Below are positions 1 through 11,669 of a stretch of DNA of 64,000 nucleotides, one piece after another. Both the position numbers and the translations under genes were made by a program. Within the stretch, counting starts at the first letter, position 1. Each line of letters starts with the position of its first letter. The notes beneath the pieces were generated by a model, which was given only the letters and a program-made list of their open reading frames with translations, was not told the DNA's origin and did not search any database. This DNA comes from Thelonectria olida (taxonomy: Eukaryota; Ascomycota; Sordariomycetes; Hypocreales; Nectriaceae), in NCBI GenBank assembly GCA_020736575.1, contig JAGPYM010000005.1, forward strand, positions 434,001 to 498,000, in the 5' to 3' direction.

Positions 1-2940
1 GGCTTCTGACTATCTATTCGTACAGCCTGAGACATGGCGGAGAATAGGGCACATCGTCGACGGGACTTCATGTCTCCGACCCTTGGCATCATGACGGCTC
101 ATGAGGGTGGCACCGTGGGAGAGGCTCCCCTGCACATTTTGGTCAGCTAAAAAGGAGACGGCGTAGGAAATGTAAATTGAGAGCAATGATCGCTTACCGG
201 GGTCTGTAATCCATCCATGGAGGCCCATGTACCAGGGCCCGGGCGTTTAGGGGACTCGGACGGACCCTTTTTTTCGTGGGGATGAGGCGTCTAAGGATGC
301 GCCTGGCCCATCCAAAGTTTTTGCTTTGACGACAGCTTGACGAAGAAAGAGAAGAATCCTAATAGACCTCAACAATGAGGCCACTCTTTGGTATTTATTC
401 ACTCGAGGAGCGGTCTGTCGAGTGTCGTATTCCCAAAGCAGAAGCAGTCATACAATGTCGACAGAGCATGAAGTCCCATGCATGGGCGGACGCGGGCGGA
501 CTGGGGAATGGGATGCAAGTCGACTATAGCAGCATAGTAGCCCTCCAAGGGGTACCTAGTGGCTGGCGCTATAGGGTGCCGCGTCCAGGGGCTGGACGGT
601 TGACTCCACGCCTTACCATGGGGGAGGCTTATTCGGAGAGGAGAAATGGTTCATCATGGATGGAGTTGTATTCTTCAAGCGCCGTGGCTAAGGGCCCTCG
701 TGATGCCTTCGACGTGACCCCAGATGTGACTGGCGTCTTTGTTCCGCCCATCTGTCCGAGTATTCGTATTGCAATGGTAATGGTAATGATGATGGGTGGT
801 GATGCGGTATGATGCGAGACGACATCGATGCGACCAGTAACGTGCTGCGGGAGACGAATTTGCCGTGGATAACTGTCTCTCTCATCAAAGAGGGAATCGA
901 TGGTGGTACGGGAACGGTACATAGGTAGCCAGGTAGCTCCGTATGTGGAATTACCCCATAATAGAATCTGCCGGACATGCAGGTAGCTGTGATCATGGCA
1001 CCAGGTCCAGCAGCCCTTTTTGGGAGGTGCCGTAATGTTACCTCCATGTCCCGTTTCCGTGTTCCGACTTCGAAATGGCTTCTTTCATTGCTGGCAGTAC
1101 GAATAGACGGGAGTAGGAATAGGGAGCCGTGAAAGTACGGATCGTATGGAATTGGCCTAAGCCTAAGGAATCAGGCACCTCATCAGGAAACTCGTACTTA
1201 GGAAGTAGGCAGTCGCTTGTTCCCGAGTCGCTCGTTCCCTCCCGTCTTTGCTTTGCTGGTGGCCGCCACTTTGTGCACTTTCCCCTCTCAGCTGTCAGTC
1301 AGTCTCAGCCCTCTGTCAGCCTGCTTCAGGCAGCTTGCTTTGCATCCATCTCACCTTCTCTCCAATTCTCTTCCTTTCGTCATTCTTTTCCTTCGTTCCC
1401 TTCCTCTTCGAATCCACCACCTCCTTCCGCCCCTTCCACTCGTCATCCGTACCAGCCGAGAAGGAACCACCTTCCTCCCTTTCTGTGGGCCCTCCATCGT
1501 CTCTTATTCTTATTCTCACTTCCTCTCCTCCTCCAACTATTCTTTGCGTCTCCAAAAGCATTGAATTCTCGCCGTCACCCGTTTCCTTCCTCGCTCTCCT
1601 CCCTCCTCCTCGAGACCCTGAGCAGAGTAACGAGACGTGATAGTCTGCAACTCTTGGCTCATCATCAAGCTCGCTCGCTCCGCCGACTCTCCACCAAAGT
1701 TTCTGTAGCTTCGAGATCGCCAGTCACACAGTCAGCAACTCATCGACAACTTACGCTTGATATCGCTCCTCAGTATCGACCGTCTCAGCTGTATCCTGTC
1801 TCTCGCGTTTCGAACCCTTCATCGCTTCCTGCATTGTTTGGTTCGCACCTCTGCATCTCGAAATCCCTACCTCTTCCATCTTCGTCCTAAACCGTCGTTG
1901 GAGGTGTAGGCCCCTGAGCCCACCGCCCTATCCTGTCTGTGCATCTTTGGGGAGGGGCATCCATTACTTTCCGTTCTCCCGCAAACCTTTGCCTCTCACA
2001 CCTTCAGATTCATTCCCAACTTACTGTCGACCTTACGACTATTGCTTTGCGACGCGCACAGGGCAAGAAATCGGGAGACGAATCGGTCGCCTCTTTCAAT
2101 CCTTCAATCACACTCGTCCCTCCGTCGCAGTGTCAGTCACCTTCATCCGCATCACCCCTGTTCAAGTGCACGGCACAGGCACAAGCCTTCCAGCATAACC
2201 AACCCCAGCTCAGTCCGACCCAGCCCAACCCAAAGCGGCCATCCCTCCTTCGACAGCCGCACTCAGGCTGCCCCGCTGATAGACTAGCCCGACGACTGGC
2301 CAGTGATTTGCGAAACGTCTGGTAGTTGCTCAACTCTTAGCCGACACCCGCAGATCGCAACACCTACAGCCAACCCTTCGCCTCTGTCGACCATCTTCCG
2401 CCCTCTCTACACCCTATCCGAGACCCCAAGTGCTCTTGGTGATACTGAGGTGCAAGACAGAGACCCAGACGCGTCACGGCTAAAACCCTTTATGGTTCCG
2501 CTACTCGAGTGATCGTCGCGTATTCTCAGACGAGCCAACCCCTTTCCTTCCACAAGGGACTTGGTTCCTTGGTCCTTGGGCACCACCCAATCCACCACGA
2601 ACCCAGCCAAACATCGGACCCTTGGCTCGCCCCATCGCCCATCGCCGGATTTGAATAACGGGGATCAAGCTCGGTCCTGACTCCTGGGTGCCTTTCTTGG
2701 TGGTTTTCGCGACCTGGTATGACGCTAGTTCTGGGTTCCCAAGTCCTAGGAATTTAACCCTTTTGGAGCTCTGTATCTAGCAACGACGGTCCGCAGGCTG
2801 CTCGACGAATCTCACCTCTGCTCTGTTTGTTGTTCTGCGTTGATCGGCTCTTGCTCTACCATTGCAATCAACCGACTCTGCCTCCCATCGTTGGGATCAA
2901 CGATCGAGCTATCACTGTCCAAGCTTGATCCTTTGCAATC
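1..2940. other. Upstream region and probable leader of the Pal1 gene
   Basis: No convincing gene is visible. The open frames are short, overlap each other and have biased composition. From about 1200 to 2900 the plus strand is very rich in C and T (runs such as ctcctcctccaac and ccttccactcg), as is typical of promoters and 5' leaders in filamentous ascomycetes. I infer that part of 1200-2940 is the promoter and 5' untranslated region of the downstream Pal1 gene. The first 1.1 kb shows nothing recognisable. Confidence 0.6.
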
Positions 2941-4989
2941 ATGTCAACCGCTCAGTCCCTCCAACCCGGTAAGCGCCCGCCCCCTTGATCTCGTTTTGAT
3001 GCCATCTGCGACGACCCCCAAAAGACACCCTCCCACATCGACTCCTGCCCCAACCAGGCGCTTGCGACGCCAAAAAAAATGCAAAGGGGACTGGATGGAG
3101 TAGGGGAAGGGAGTCGATAAGGGGTGCTTGCCAAGTTGGAAGACAACTCATCAGTGGCATTGCTGTCCGGTCCACTTAGCTGGCGGCCATGTTGTGTCAT
3201 GTAGAGGAGATTGTCTGTTTCATCCTAGCCCATATGTCGTCGTCATTTGCATGCATGCGCCCGCTTCCTGTCCATTTCCTTGGTTGTCAACTAATGGTTT
3301 TGTTGCAAGCAGGCCGCGCAACCGGTTCTGACCAGTCACCGAATGGCCTTACCCTCAACTTATCTTCCAACAATCCCTTTCGAAACCGAGCTGCTTCACC
3401 CGCTAGCCTTGACTCACCTTCGTACTTTAACAAACCTGCATCCCCCTTCGACGATCCGCCGTCTCGCCCGCTTTCGCGAAACCCATTTCTTGATCAGGCA
3501 CCACAACCTCTAAGGTCACCCGGCGTGATGTCGACTCAATCAGATTCTAAGTCACTCTCCGCGGAGGAAATCTTTGTACGTCTTGATGCTCTGATGGCGA
3601 ACAAATCGTGATTCACTGCCACCTGCCCCCCACCTGCAACACTGAATCATAGCACGGCGAGCGCGTGACTATTTAACAATGATGCGCTGACCCTCCGTTC
3701 ATCAGAATTCCTTGACACTTGACGATAAGAACGAACGACCAAAGCCAGCGCCTGGTGGTCCTCGTCGCCCAATGGACCGACAACCTGTACGCCGACCAAG
3801 CGACCACGCTCGACCACCACCACCTGACGGTCAACATCGTCCAACACGCTCCCAGGAAGAAGCCCTCCGAGCTCGAAGGATGCAGGCCCCCGGGCCCTCA
3901 CGACCTCATCAAAACAACTCGCCTCAGCGAAAACCTCCACCCCAACGACGACCGCGACGAAACTCCGAATCCTCCGTGGCAGACTTCGAGCTCACGGAAG
4001 AGGAGAAGCGAATGATTGAAGCTAAGAGACGAGAGAAACGCAACGGAGGCAAGGAGCGTAGCAAGTCTGGACGTCCCAGTCGCCGAATGGACATTATTGA
4101 TCAGCTTGACGCCACGAGCATCTATGGAACTGGACGCATGTCTACCCGTTTTCCTGGCAAATGAGCCCGTTCGCTAATAATAGTAACAGTTTTCCATCAC
4201 GATGGTCCCTTCGACGCATTGAACCCTCATCGCAACCGAAATAGGAGCCGGCTTGCGCCCATGCAGGCGTTCCCGAAGGATTCTCTCAACAACTCTCTGG
4301 GCGGTTCTGGTCCGCTCAACAGCCAGGCCGATCACTCGGCTTTTCTAGGAACCAATAACGAAGAAGCGTTCCGAGACTTCTCTGCTGGTGGAAAGTCTAG
4401 CAATGGTTACTACCCAACCCCCCGTCGCGAGCCGGTCATTTTCGACGCCTCGATGCGTGGCAGCATTGTTCACGGTGACGAATCTCATGGCCTGGGTACC
4501 TCGACCTTTTTGGAGGGTACCCCTGCCGCGAGAAGTGCCATTGTTCGCAGCCAGGTGGAGCAGTCACAGCAGAACCTTGAAGGCGGTCTTCAGCGCAAGA
4601 AGTCGCTGGCGCAACGTTTCCGTGGCATAAACAAAGCCGGTAACCCAAACCGACCTGTGCCTGAAGGTGGCTATACCAGAATCTCACCCGAGACTACGCC
4701 CTCCGGGATGACCAGCAGAGGCGACAACAACCCATTCTTTGCTGAGTATGGGAAGGGCGACGAAGCATTCAGCACGAGGCCTAGAGAGCCCAGCCCACCC
4801 ACAAAGACCCGGCGTCCTTCCGCAGGCCTAGTGCTCGAACGACGAGCCACAACCGAGGCTGTGACGACTCTCGAAGATGGCGCGGGATCGAAGCCATCCG
4901 GACTTCTGGGACGGATGAAGAGCTTGAAGGGTGGGCGACGACCTCGAGAAGGTAGCACTGGTAACTCGGCGCCTGGAACGGCCGTTTAG
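2941..4989 (+). CDS. pal1: Pal1-family cell morphology protein
   Basis: Four exons can be joined: 2941-2968, 3313-3575, 3706-4135 and 4190-4989, giving 506 residues. The Pal1 signature is clear: an N-terminal LNLSSNNPFRNR block, repeated NPF-type motifs (SNNPF, RNPFLD), an EEIFNSLTLDD segment formed across intron 2, a basic EEKRMIEAKRREKR helix, and the family core DATSIYGTGLFHHDGPFDA. That core is recovered only if intron 3 (4136-4189) is a GC-AG intron (donor GCATGT). Reading on without splicing stops at 4164. Intron 1 (344 bp) ends in a tandem aagcag acceptor, so an isoform with one extra alanine is possible. In yeasts Pal1 is a cortical protein at growth sites linked to endocytic patches and cell shape. 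NPF motifs bind EH-domain endocytic proteins, which fits. The C-terminal half is Ser/Pro/Gly rich and probably disordered. Confidence 0.9.
4136..4189 (+). other. GC-AG spliceosomal intron in the Pal1 gene
   Basis: This 54-bp intron starts with GCATGT instead of GT and ends in AACAG, with a CTAAT-type branch point at about 4173. Splicing joins C to TT to make a Leu codon and restores the conserved Pal1 string YGTGLFHHDGPFDA. No GT donor nearby gives both the right phase and this motif. GC-AG introns are a known minor class of U2 introns. Confidence 0.85.
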
Positions 4990-5789
4990 AAGAGATTGAT
5001 TGCACGGCGACTAGCAGATATCGGGCAAGGTCCCCATTCGGAGCAGACTGAAGAAAGTCCTCATGCAGAAAACTATGGCATGGCGAATGCACCAAACCCG
5101 CCGGACCGAAACCAAGAGAACAAGGTGCCAACAGAGAATGAGCAGAGCAAAGCGCACTCCTCGCTTCAAGATTAGGGGTTTTTTTCCTTTGTAGCGAAGT
5201 CCCAGGCAGAGACGGTAGAAATACCTGGGACATGCAGGGCTGGAAGCGAATCCAAGCCCCATGCCACCAGACAGAATTGGAACGAAGGTATACATTAAAC
5301 GAGATGTTGATGCGACCAATGAGGTTCTGTAATGGGCTAGGGGCTATCTGAGGATTTGTCGAGATCTAGGCTCTGAGTTGGAGACACAAGACTATCGATT
5401 CCTCGAATACCCGGGAGACCAGGGGAATAGCGGTCTAACTTGGGAGGTTTTTTTTTGGGGGGGGGAGTGTCATGACAACTTACCTATTGTACGTTTCTTT
5501 ATCGAGAGTTTTTGTGATTGCTTTTCCAGCATGAATACAATATCTTGCTCGTATGCTTGTTCGTGTAGCTGATCTGTATGAGGTATTTGAAAATAATGTA
5601 CCATAATTGTCCCTCTGTATGGATGTATCATCTCATAATTGAATACTGATGCCAGAAGAAAGAGTTGTGTGCGTATCACGGAGGTTTTGGGTATTCCTTG
5701 TGGAGGATGCGTCTAGACGTGATGTCATTGGTTGTGGACATCCTACCTATGCTCGCACTGTAAGCTTCACGACGCCAACTCTAAGACTC
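4990..5789. other. Intergenic region between the Pal1 and RecA-like genes
   Basis: This holds the probable 3' untranslated region of the Pal1 gene and the promoter of the next gene. There is a G-rich run at about 5448-5467 and AT-rich sequence around 5510-5640. Small ORFs on both strands look like chance, and I see no RNA gene. Confidence 0.5.
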
Positions 5790-7169
5790 ATGCCCAACAT
5801 GGAACTGCCCGCATCTCAAGCGAGCTCCCACTTCTCGCTTGAACCGATCACAGCGTTTGTACTCGCCGACAGAGAAGTGAAGCGTCGTGATGCTGCCGTG
5901 GGGCTGGGGCTGTGCAAGACAGGTTGCCCGGAGTTGGATAACTATGTTCTGCTCGGCGGACTCGAACGCGGGAGTGTCGTGGGGTTGAGTGCCGAGGACG
6001 AAGAGATTGGAGTCCAGGTGAGTCAAAAAACCATGGGCAAAAGAAACATTCACTGACGCATATCGAATTGTACATGGGTATAGTTGGGGCTTCAGACTCT
6101 TGCACACGGCCTCTGCCGCGAGGGAAGCCTCGCCAACGGGCTGGTCATCACGCCCAAGCCTGCCGCTGCCATCTTGGGTGGGCTGAGAGGTGCAGTGAGG
6201 GCTGAGCTCAGGGAAACGGGCGCGGCGGATGGGGAAGCGCTGGCCAAAACGAGAGAGTGTCTGGATAGAGTCATGCTCTCGTGCGTGTTCGATCTGGATG
6301 GCTTGTGGGAGGTGCTGGCAGACCTGGATCGGCCGTCTGAGGAGGACGAGGATCGGGACGAGGGCGAGGCTGGCAAATCAGGACAAGAAACTGTAGAGGA
6401 GAAGGAAGTTCAAGTTGACGAAATTGCCGATAGCCAAGACGAGGACGACGAACCTCTCTCGCCAGACGTCGGGCCTCAACAGCCATCTCCGCCACAACGC
6501 GAACGACGGCGTCAACCAAAACTCCCAGACCTGATCATCATCACACACTTCTCATCTCTTCTCACCAGCCTCTTCACCCACCGCGAGAAGTCCGCCGCCC
6601 ACTCCGCTCTTCAGCTGCTCGGCGCTCATATCCGGCATCTCGCCCGCAACCTACCCAGTAGTCCCATGATACTGCTGCTCAACTCAACATCCTCTTCCTC
6701 CACAGCCACACCCGCGCAGTCCGCTGCTCTCTCTTCCAAGAAGCAACAACCACTCGACCCGACCCTCCGATCCATCTTCAACCCTCCTCCGCCACCAGGC
6801 TACGCGCCGCACGCCGGAGCCGCCTCGTCTCGACGCAACAAGCCGAGCTTTGGACTCGTCTTTTCGCAGCTGCTGCACGTGCATCTGCTGCTGACGCAGT
6901 TGCCGCGGAGCATTGCCGACGCAGAAACGGCGGCGGCGGCGTTTCGCCACCAAGCTGATGCTCCGGCTGCGAGGGCCGTGTGGGTGGTGGAAGTGTTGCT
7001 GGACGACATGGGCGTGTGGGAGGGACGCAAGGGGGCGAGGAGGGATCGCGAGCAGCGGTGGACGGCTGTGGATGTCGACCGTGGGAGGGTCAAGGGTGCG
7101 TTTGTCAAGACGGAGAAAGTTGCTGAGGAAACACGGCTTGCGGGAGGATTTGGAGGGCGAAGGGTATAA
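5790..7169 (+). CDS. Divergent RecA/Rad51-fold protein
   Basis: Two exons, 5790-6017 and 6084-7169, joined in phase 0 across a 66-bp intron (gtgagt...tag), encode 437 residues. The start is the first ATG in frame that leaves a compact N-terminus. The segment GCPELDNYVLLGGLERGSVV, followed by GLSAEDEEIGVQLGLQTLAHGL, matches the layout of the Rad51-paralogue ATP-binding region (GxxxLDxxLGGGxxxGxxxEI...GKTQL). The Walker A Gly-Lys-Thr is absent. A Walker B-like strand, PDLIIITHF, has Thr where Asp is expected. Between them lies an acidic low-complexity insert (about residues 175-215), and Ser/Ala-rich inserts follow. Rad51 paralogues act in homologous recombination and several have lost ATPase residues. 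I infer a recombination or repair accessory factor but cannot name it as Rad55, Rad57 or an Rlp1/XRCC2 type. GC content is high in the second half. Confidence 0.7.
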
Positions 7170-7890
7170 AGTGTGATGCTACACAACTCATAGACATGTC
7201 ATGACTACAAAACACACGCACGACAGAAGATCAAGCTCAGAAGCCGCTCTCATATATGGTTTGCGAATGGATTTGCGTGCACTATCGAACAGCCTCCCCA
7301 TTATTAATTCACGACGCTCCATCGCAATGCACACACTTGCTCGCTCGCTCAGTCATGCCCACAATGCCTCGTGCCTACAACAGCAACAGCAGCGACAACG
7401 CTTATCCTTTCAGAGTACCAGCTCGACCCCAATCTCTTGCCATATGCCTCCGTAACTCTCCCAAGAAAACCTCGTCTCGTCTCGTCTGACCTCATCTCAT
7501 CTCGTCTCGCCCGCCTCATTTTCTCGCTCAGGCGCTCTCTTCTTTTCGTTGCGAAACCAACGCAAAATCCGGCAAGGAACAAGTACAGCAACAGAAGATG
7601 GCAAATGCACAGCGACCAAGAACAAGTTCACCCTCTTCCAAATTCGCAAGAACGTGGTTGATGAGGTCCTGACCACGTAATGTCCACGACCCTCCGGAAC
7701 GCATCAGGAAAATAGGTAAAATGTCCATGCTAATAAATACATACTGTGGTGTGAGATTCTTTCGCTTTTCCGGAGATGATTACCGCCAAATGGTACAAGA
7801 ACGGAGTGTTTGTTTCCTGCAATATGCTCTGGTCTTCTGGTGGACAAGCCGTGCCATATATCAGCACCACCGACGGTATCATTGAACCAA
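7170..7890. other. Convergent intergenic region
   Basis: This lies between the ends of the RecA-like gene (plus) and the Rom2 gene (minus) and should hold both 3' untranslated regions. A loose ctcgtct repeat occurs at about 7469-7510. The minus-strand frame that runs on to 7704 is a read-through of the Rom2 terminal intron and 3' region rather than a separate gene. Confidence 0.5.
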
Positions 7891-10800
7891 CTAGGCCCCG
7901 AGCAGTTCCGACTTTCTGTTAGACTTCCAGAAATCGATGGCCTCGACCACGTCGTCTCCCTTTTCGTCCTCGTGTGCATACAAAATCTATCAAATATTAG
8001 CAACCGAGCTAGAAGTAGGGTTGAGAATATTAGTCTTACCTCGTGCGTACTACTATGTAACATCCTAATGCTCTTGCGAGGCACAATATGAACTGCACCA
8101 TTCTCCATGTTGCGTAGCTCGATGAAGTTTGGCTCAAATGCAAGAATCCAAGGGTAGCTGAGAGCAAAGCTCTGAGGAGTGCCCTCCCAGTCGATTCGCC
8201 ATTCTGGCCGAGCCCGCCAGCCGTTGCGGTTGACAAAGAATGAAAACTCGGAATAGTTGAGTAAGAACTCTCCATTAAGGCGCTCAATGTGGATCGGCCT
8301 GACGCCTTCCTTGCGGGCAACAAAATCAAGTGAAGTATCGGCCTGGTCGAGAAGTGACTGAGTCTCGAGCGTCTCAAGAGAGACTACTTCAAAGCCTCTA
8401 GCACAGGCAACGCACAACTTGGATTTGAGGAAGTGCACCGACGACGATTCCGTGGGAATGTAGAACTCCTTGAATGGCTTGAGCTCGTCGTGGCCACTAG
8501 ACATGAACTTTCCGAGACCCTTCTGCTTTTTGGCTTTGGTCATGGCATCGTTAGGCTCAAACACCTTGATTGTAGTTGATAGTGTTGATGACTTAACGCA
8601 GCAAACGAGATGGCGGCCAAGGCAGATGCCCGTCTTGAAGAAGCTGCAGTGGTTTTGAATCTTCTTGGGCCTCTTGGACAGGGCGGGCTCGTCAGGGTTG
8701 AGAGCGGAAACTGAGTATGACTGGAGAGTCTTGTTCGAGAGCACAAGTAGTAGCTGGTATTCCTCCAGGATATCAATCTGAGTAACCGAGGCGGTTTCCA
8801 GTACCCTCCTAGGAACTTGGTCTCTGTTCTTACGATCGGACAGATAAACGCCATTGTCCGTACCATAGAGAAGCTTGCGACCTCCGTCAAACGGCGTGAC
8901 GCAGTTGACACGGTTAGTTCCGCCAAAGAAGTTGCTCGAGATGACAGTGGTGTTGATGAAGTCTGCACGTGCTCGAAGCCGTTGCTGAGCCGCATCGATG
9001 TACTCGAGCCACTTCTTTCGCGCAGCCTGGTTCGCTGCGTAAAGAGGTAGCTCATATCCGGCCTTACCCAGATGGCGGAATGTGATGGGCCAACCCTCGT
9101 TCCTCCTCGCGTTGTCTGCGTTGGCTCGTATTGACGGAATTAAGCTCGAGGAAGATCTCTTTACTGAACTAGCATTGGGAATAACCTCTTCCATCTCTTT
9201 GATTGAGAGGAGTTCGAGAGGGATTGGTCGCCGGTACGCCTTGATTTCCTCGTTTTTGCCGGCTTGCTTGATGCGGACAAGGAGGACGGCGTGGTCGAAC
9301 AAGAACGCAGTGATTTCAGCAGGATCAGTAGGTCCCTTCTTCAGCAGACTCTTGAAAACAAGCTCACGGCCCTCCTCCGTAAGCTTCAGATCAACCCTTT
9401 CGTTGGGCCTGAAGCGAAGTTGCTCGTGGAGCCTCCTGAGGTTGAAGCGATTCTCGGCCTTACCGGATTCTGCGTTGACTCTTCCAAGGAGGTCACGAAT
9501 GACGATCAGCACCTTCGGGATGTCCTCCTTGTCAGGGTTACCATCCTCGGTGTACTTCAAGACGTTTTCCAGTAGTAGAGGGTATCGAGCAAGACGCGTG
9601 GTTGGCTTGGTCAGATAACCGTTCAGTTCCAGCTTTCTCGACTCCTTGCGCCGCTCAATCTCATCCACGAACTTGCCAAAATACGGATTGACTGATCTCT
9701 CATTCTCAAACTCAAACTTTCCTTCCAGCTGCTTGGAACCATACCAAATGAAGGGCTCAAGCTGTGGGGCAAATTCGAGGAAGATGTCGCCCACGTTGTG
9801 GACGATAGGCTCCTTCTGCTGTCGAGCCGTCAAGGACGCGGCGAAACGCGAGCTCACGGTATGGATACTCGGGTGGTCAATAATGTTGCTGAAAATGGTC
9901 TTGACAACCTTGTCTCGTCGCTGAACGGGAATTGGCGATGCCTTGGACCTCAAAGGCAAAATCCAGAAGTCGCGGAGATATTCCAGATCCTTGACGAAAT
10001 CTCGTTCCGTGTAGAAGATCTCGGAAATAACCTCTTGCCTCTTCTTCTCTCGCTCACCAACCTTGTCAGCGATTTCCTTGGGCACTGAGTTGATCCATAG
10101 CTTCTGCTCGTCTGTCTGATCGATCTCGTCGTCGTCGACATTGGCTGCATCCTCCTTCCGCAGGCCGGGGTTGATCTTCAAGTTCAGCCTAGAAACCTGC
10201 TCTAGTCGCCGAGGGCAAGCAATCGAGTAGCAGAGCTGATCCCTCGTGCATGTAGGAGAGTAACATTCGGAAAGGAGGACGAAAACACCGTTGACTTCTG
10301 GCTTTTCTTCCGGTTCGTCCACCATCGTCTCTCTAAACTGATACATTTCCGACTGAGAGTCTCGCAACCGATGTTCGTACGTAACATCGTGGAAGAACTT
10401 TTGGGCGTCCAATGCTCGGCCAAGAAGGAGCGCGAGATTTCGGTCCGTGGTTCTAATAATATACGAAAGGACATCCACGGCCTCTGAACCGCTAAAGGCA
10501 TTCTTGTACGTCAGTTCGTTCTTTGTTCGATCGCCAACGATGATCTTCCGGCGGAAACATTCAGCAACACGTGATATGAGGGCTGGGTAAACAAGGGGTG
10601 GTCGAATCTTGCTTGCTGTCGGTGGGCGTTCGCTCTCAACAGACTTGCTCCTGCTAGGTCGCTGCACAAGAGTACCGGCGTCCGATTCGGAGGGAGCAAT
10701 CGTAGGCGCTATAGTAGAGGCCATCGACATTGTCCTTCCGTGGTCGCTGCCTCCGTTCGAGGATGCCATACTTGGGGTTCGAGTCTGCGAGCCTGGAACG

Positions 10801-11669
10801 TTCCCGTAAGAGCTGGTCGAGGCAGGGTAACCATTTGCTGCCGGCAACTCAGCTGGGGTTCTTCGGTTGGGGATCACTCGCCCGCTCATAGTCTGATGGG
10901 GATCTCGGTCTTGGGGTGGGTACGAGCCGGTCAGTGACATTGCTCGGTCCTCATGGCGTTCAGGGACAACCCTCCCCTGAGCAGTCGTCCTCGCCGAGTT
11001 CTGATGAGCATATGGAGCATGGCGCATCTGGTTGGCGGTAGCCTGCTGCGAATAGGTGTTCGGAGGCGGGTGGTACATCTGTGGCCGAGGGGCCGAGGCC
11101 AGAGACTGCGATCGATAAGGGTCGCTGTTCATGGCTGGGCCTGGGCCCGGTCCTCCTTGGTAAAACCGTTGAGCAGGATTCCTAGCCCCAGCCGCTTGTG
11201 CTGGAGGCCCCCGATGTTCCATGCGTGGAGGTGCCGGCCCTCCGGGGCCGCCAGGATACGGGCGCCTCTGCGGTGGCGGTTGTCCCTGCTGCATGTACGG
11301 AGGTATGTGTTGATGCTGACCGCCGGAGGCTGAGCGATGTTGAGGATAATAGCCGTTGCCCGTGTTTGAATCGATCGTTCGGGTTCTCGTGGGATCGCGG
11401 TCGGGATATTGACCAGGAGGAGGGCGAGGTGGTGGCATCCGCTGCATGCCGGAAGAAGTCGATGACATGGTCTGCGTTCGACCTGATTCTCTCATTTGAG
11501 GAGGCATCGAGGAGGATGTCATAGTCTGGGACCTTCCGGGAGGAGGAGCGGCACCGAAGATGTTGGAGAAGGCGGCATCTCGCTGGTAATTGTTGGCATC
11601 GCCGCCGTAACCACCCCGAGGCGGCCCGCGTTGGGGTTGTCCGCGGGGGTCATATCCGTAGTCGGCCAT
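7891..11669 (-). CDS. rom2: Rho1 guanine nucleotide exchange factor, Rom2 type
   Basis: Exon 1 is 11669-8040 and exon 2 is 7986-7891, separated by a 53-bp intron (7987-8039, gtaaga...atag), giving 1,241 residues. The order is: a disordered Pro/Gln/Arg-rich N-terminus (residues 1-350); a DEP domain (about 355-445; FSGSEAVDVLSYII); a DH/RhoGEF domain (about 545-735; EIFYTERDFVKDLEYL and TKPTTRLARYPLLLENVLKY); a PH domain (about 770-905); and a CNH/citron domain (about 925-1220; NRVNCVTPFDGGRKLLYGT). Splicing replaces a nonsense-like tail with the sensible CNH ending AIDFWKSNRKSELLGA. Rom2 proteins activate Rho1 GTPase at the plasma membrane, feeding the cell-wall-integrity MAP-kinase pathway and beta-1,3-glucan synthase. 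The gene is divergent from the V-ATPase c' gene across about 2 kb. Confidence 0.95.

Noticed and set aside
688..1047. Minus-strand frames of about 100 codons near the left end
   Set aside because: They overlap each other, have no family resemblance or splice context, and their composition looks random.
1129..1890. 253-codon plus-strand frame upstream of the Pal1 gene
   Set aside because: Ser/Pro/Leu composition from C/T-rich leader DNA, no ATG at its start, and overlapping frames in the other phases.
9082..9618. 178-codon plus-strand frame inside the Rom2 gene
   Set aside because: A shadow of the well-supported DH/PH coding region on the other strand.
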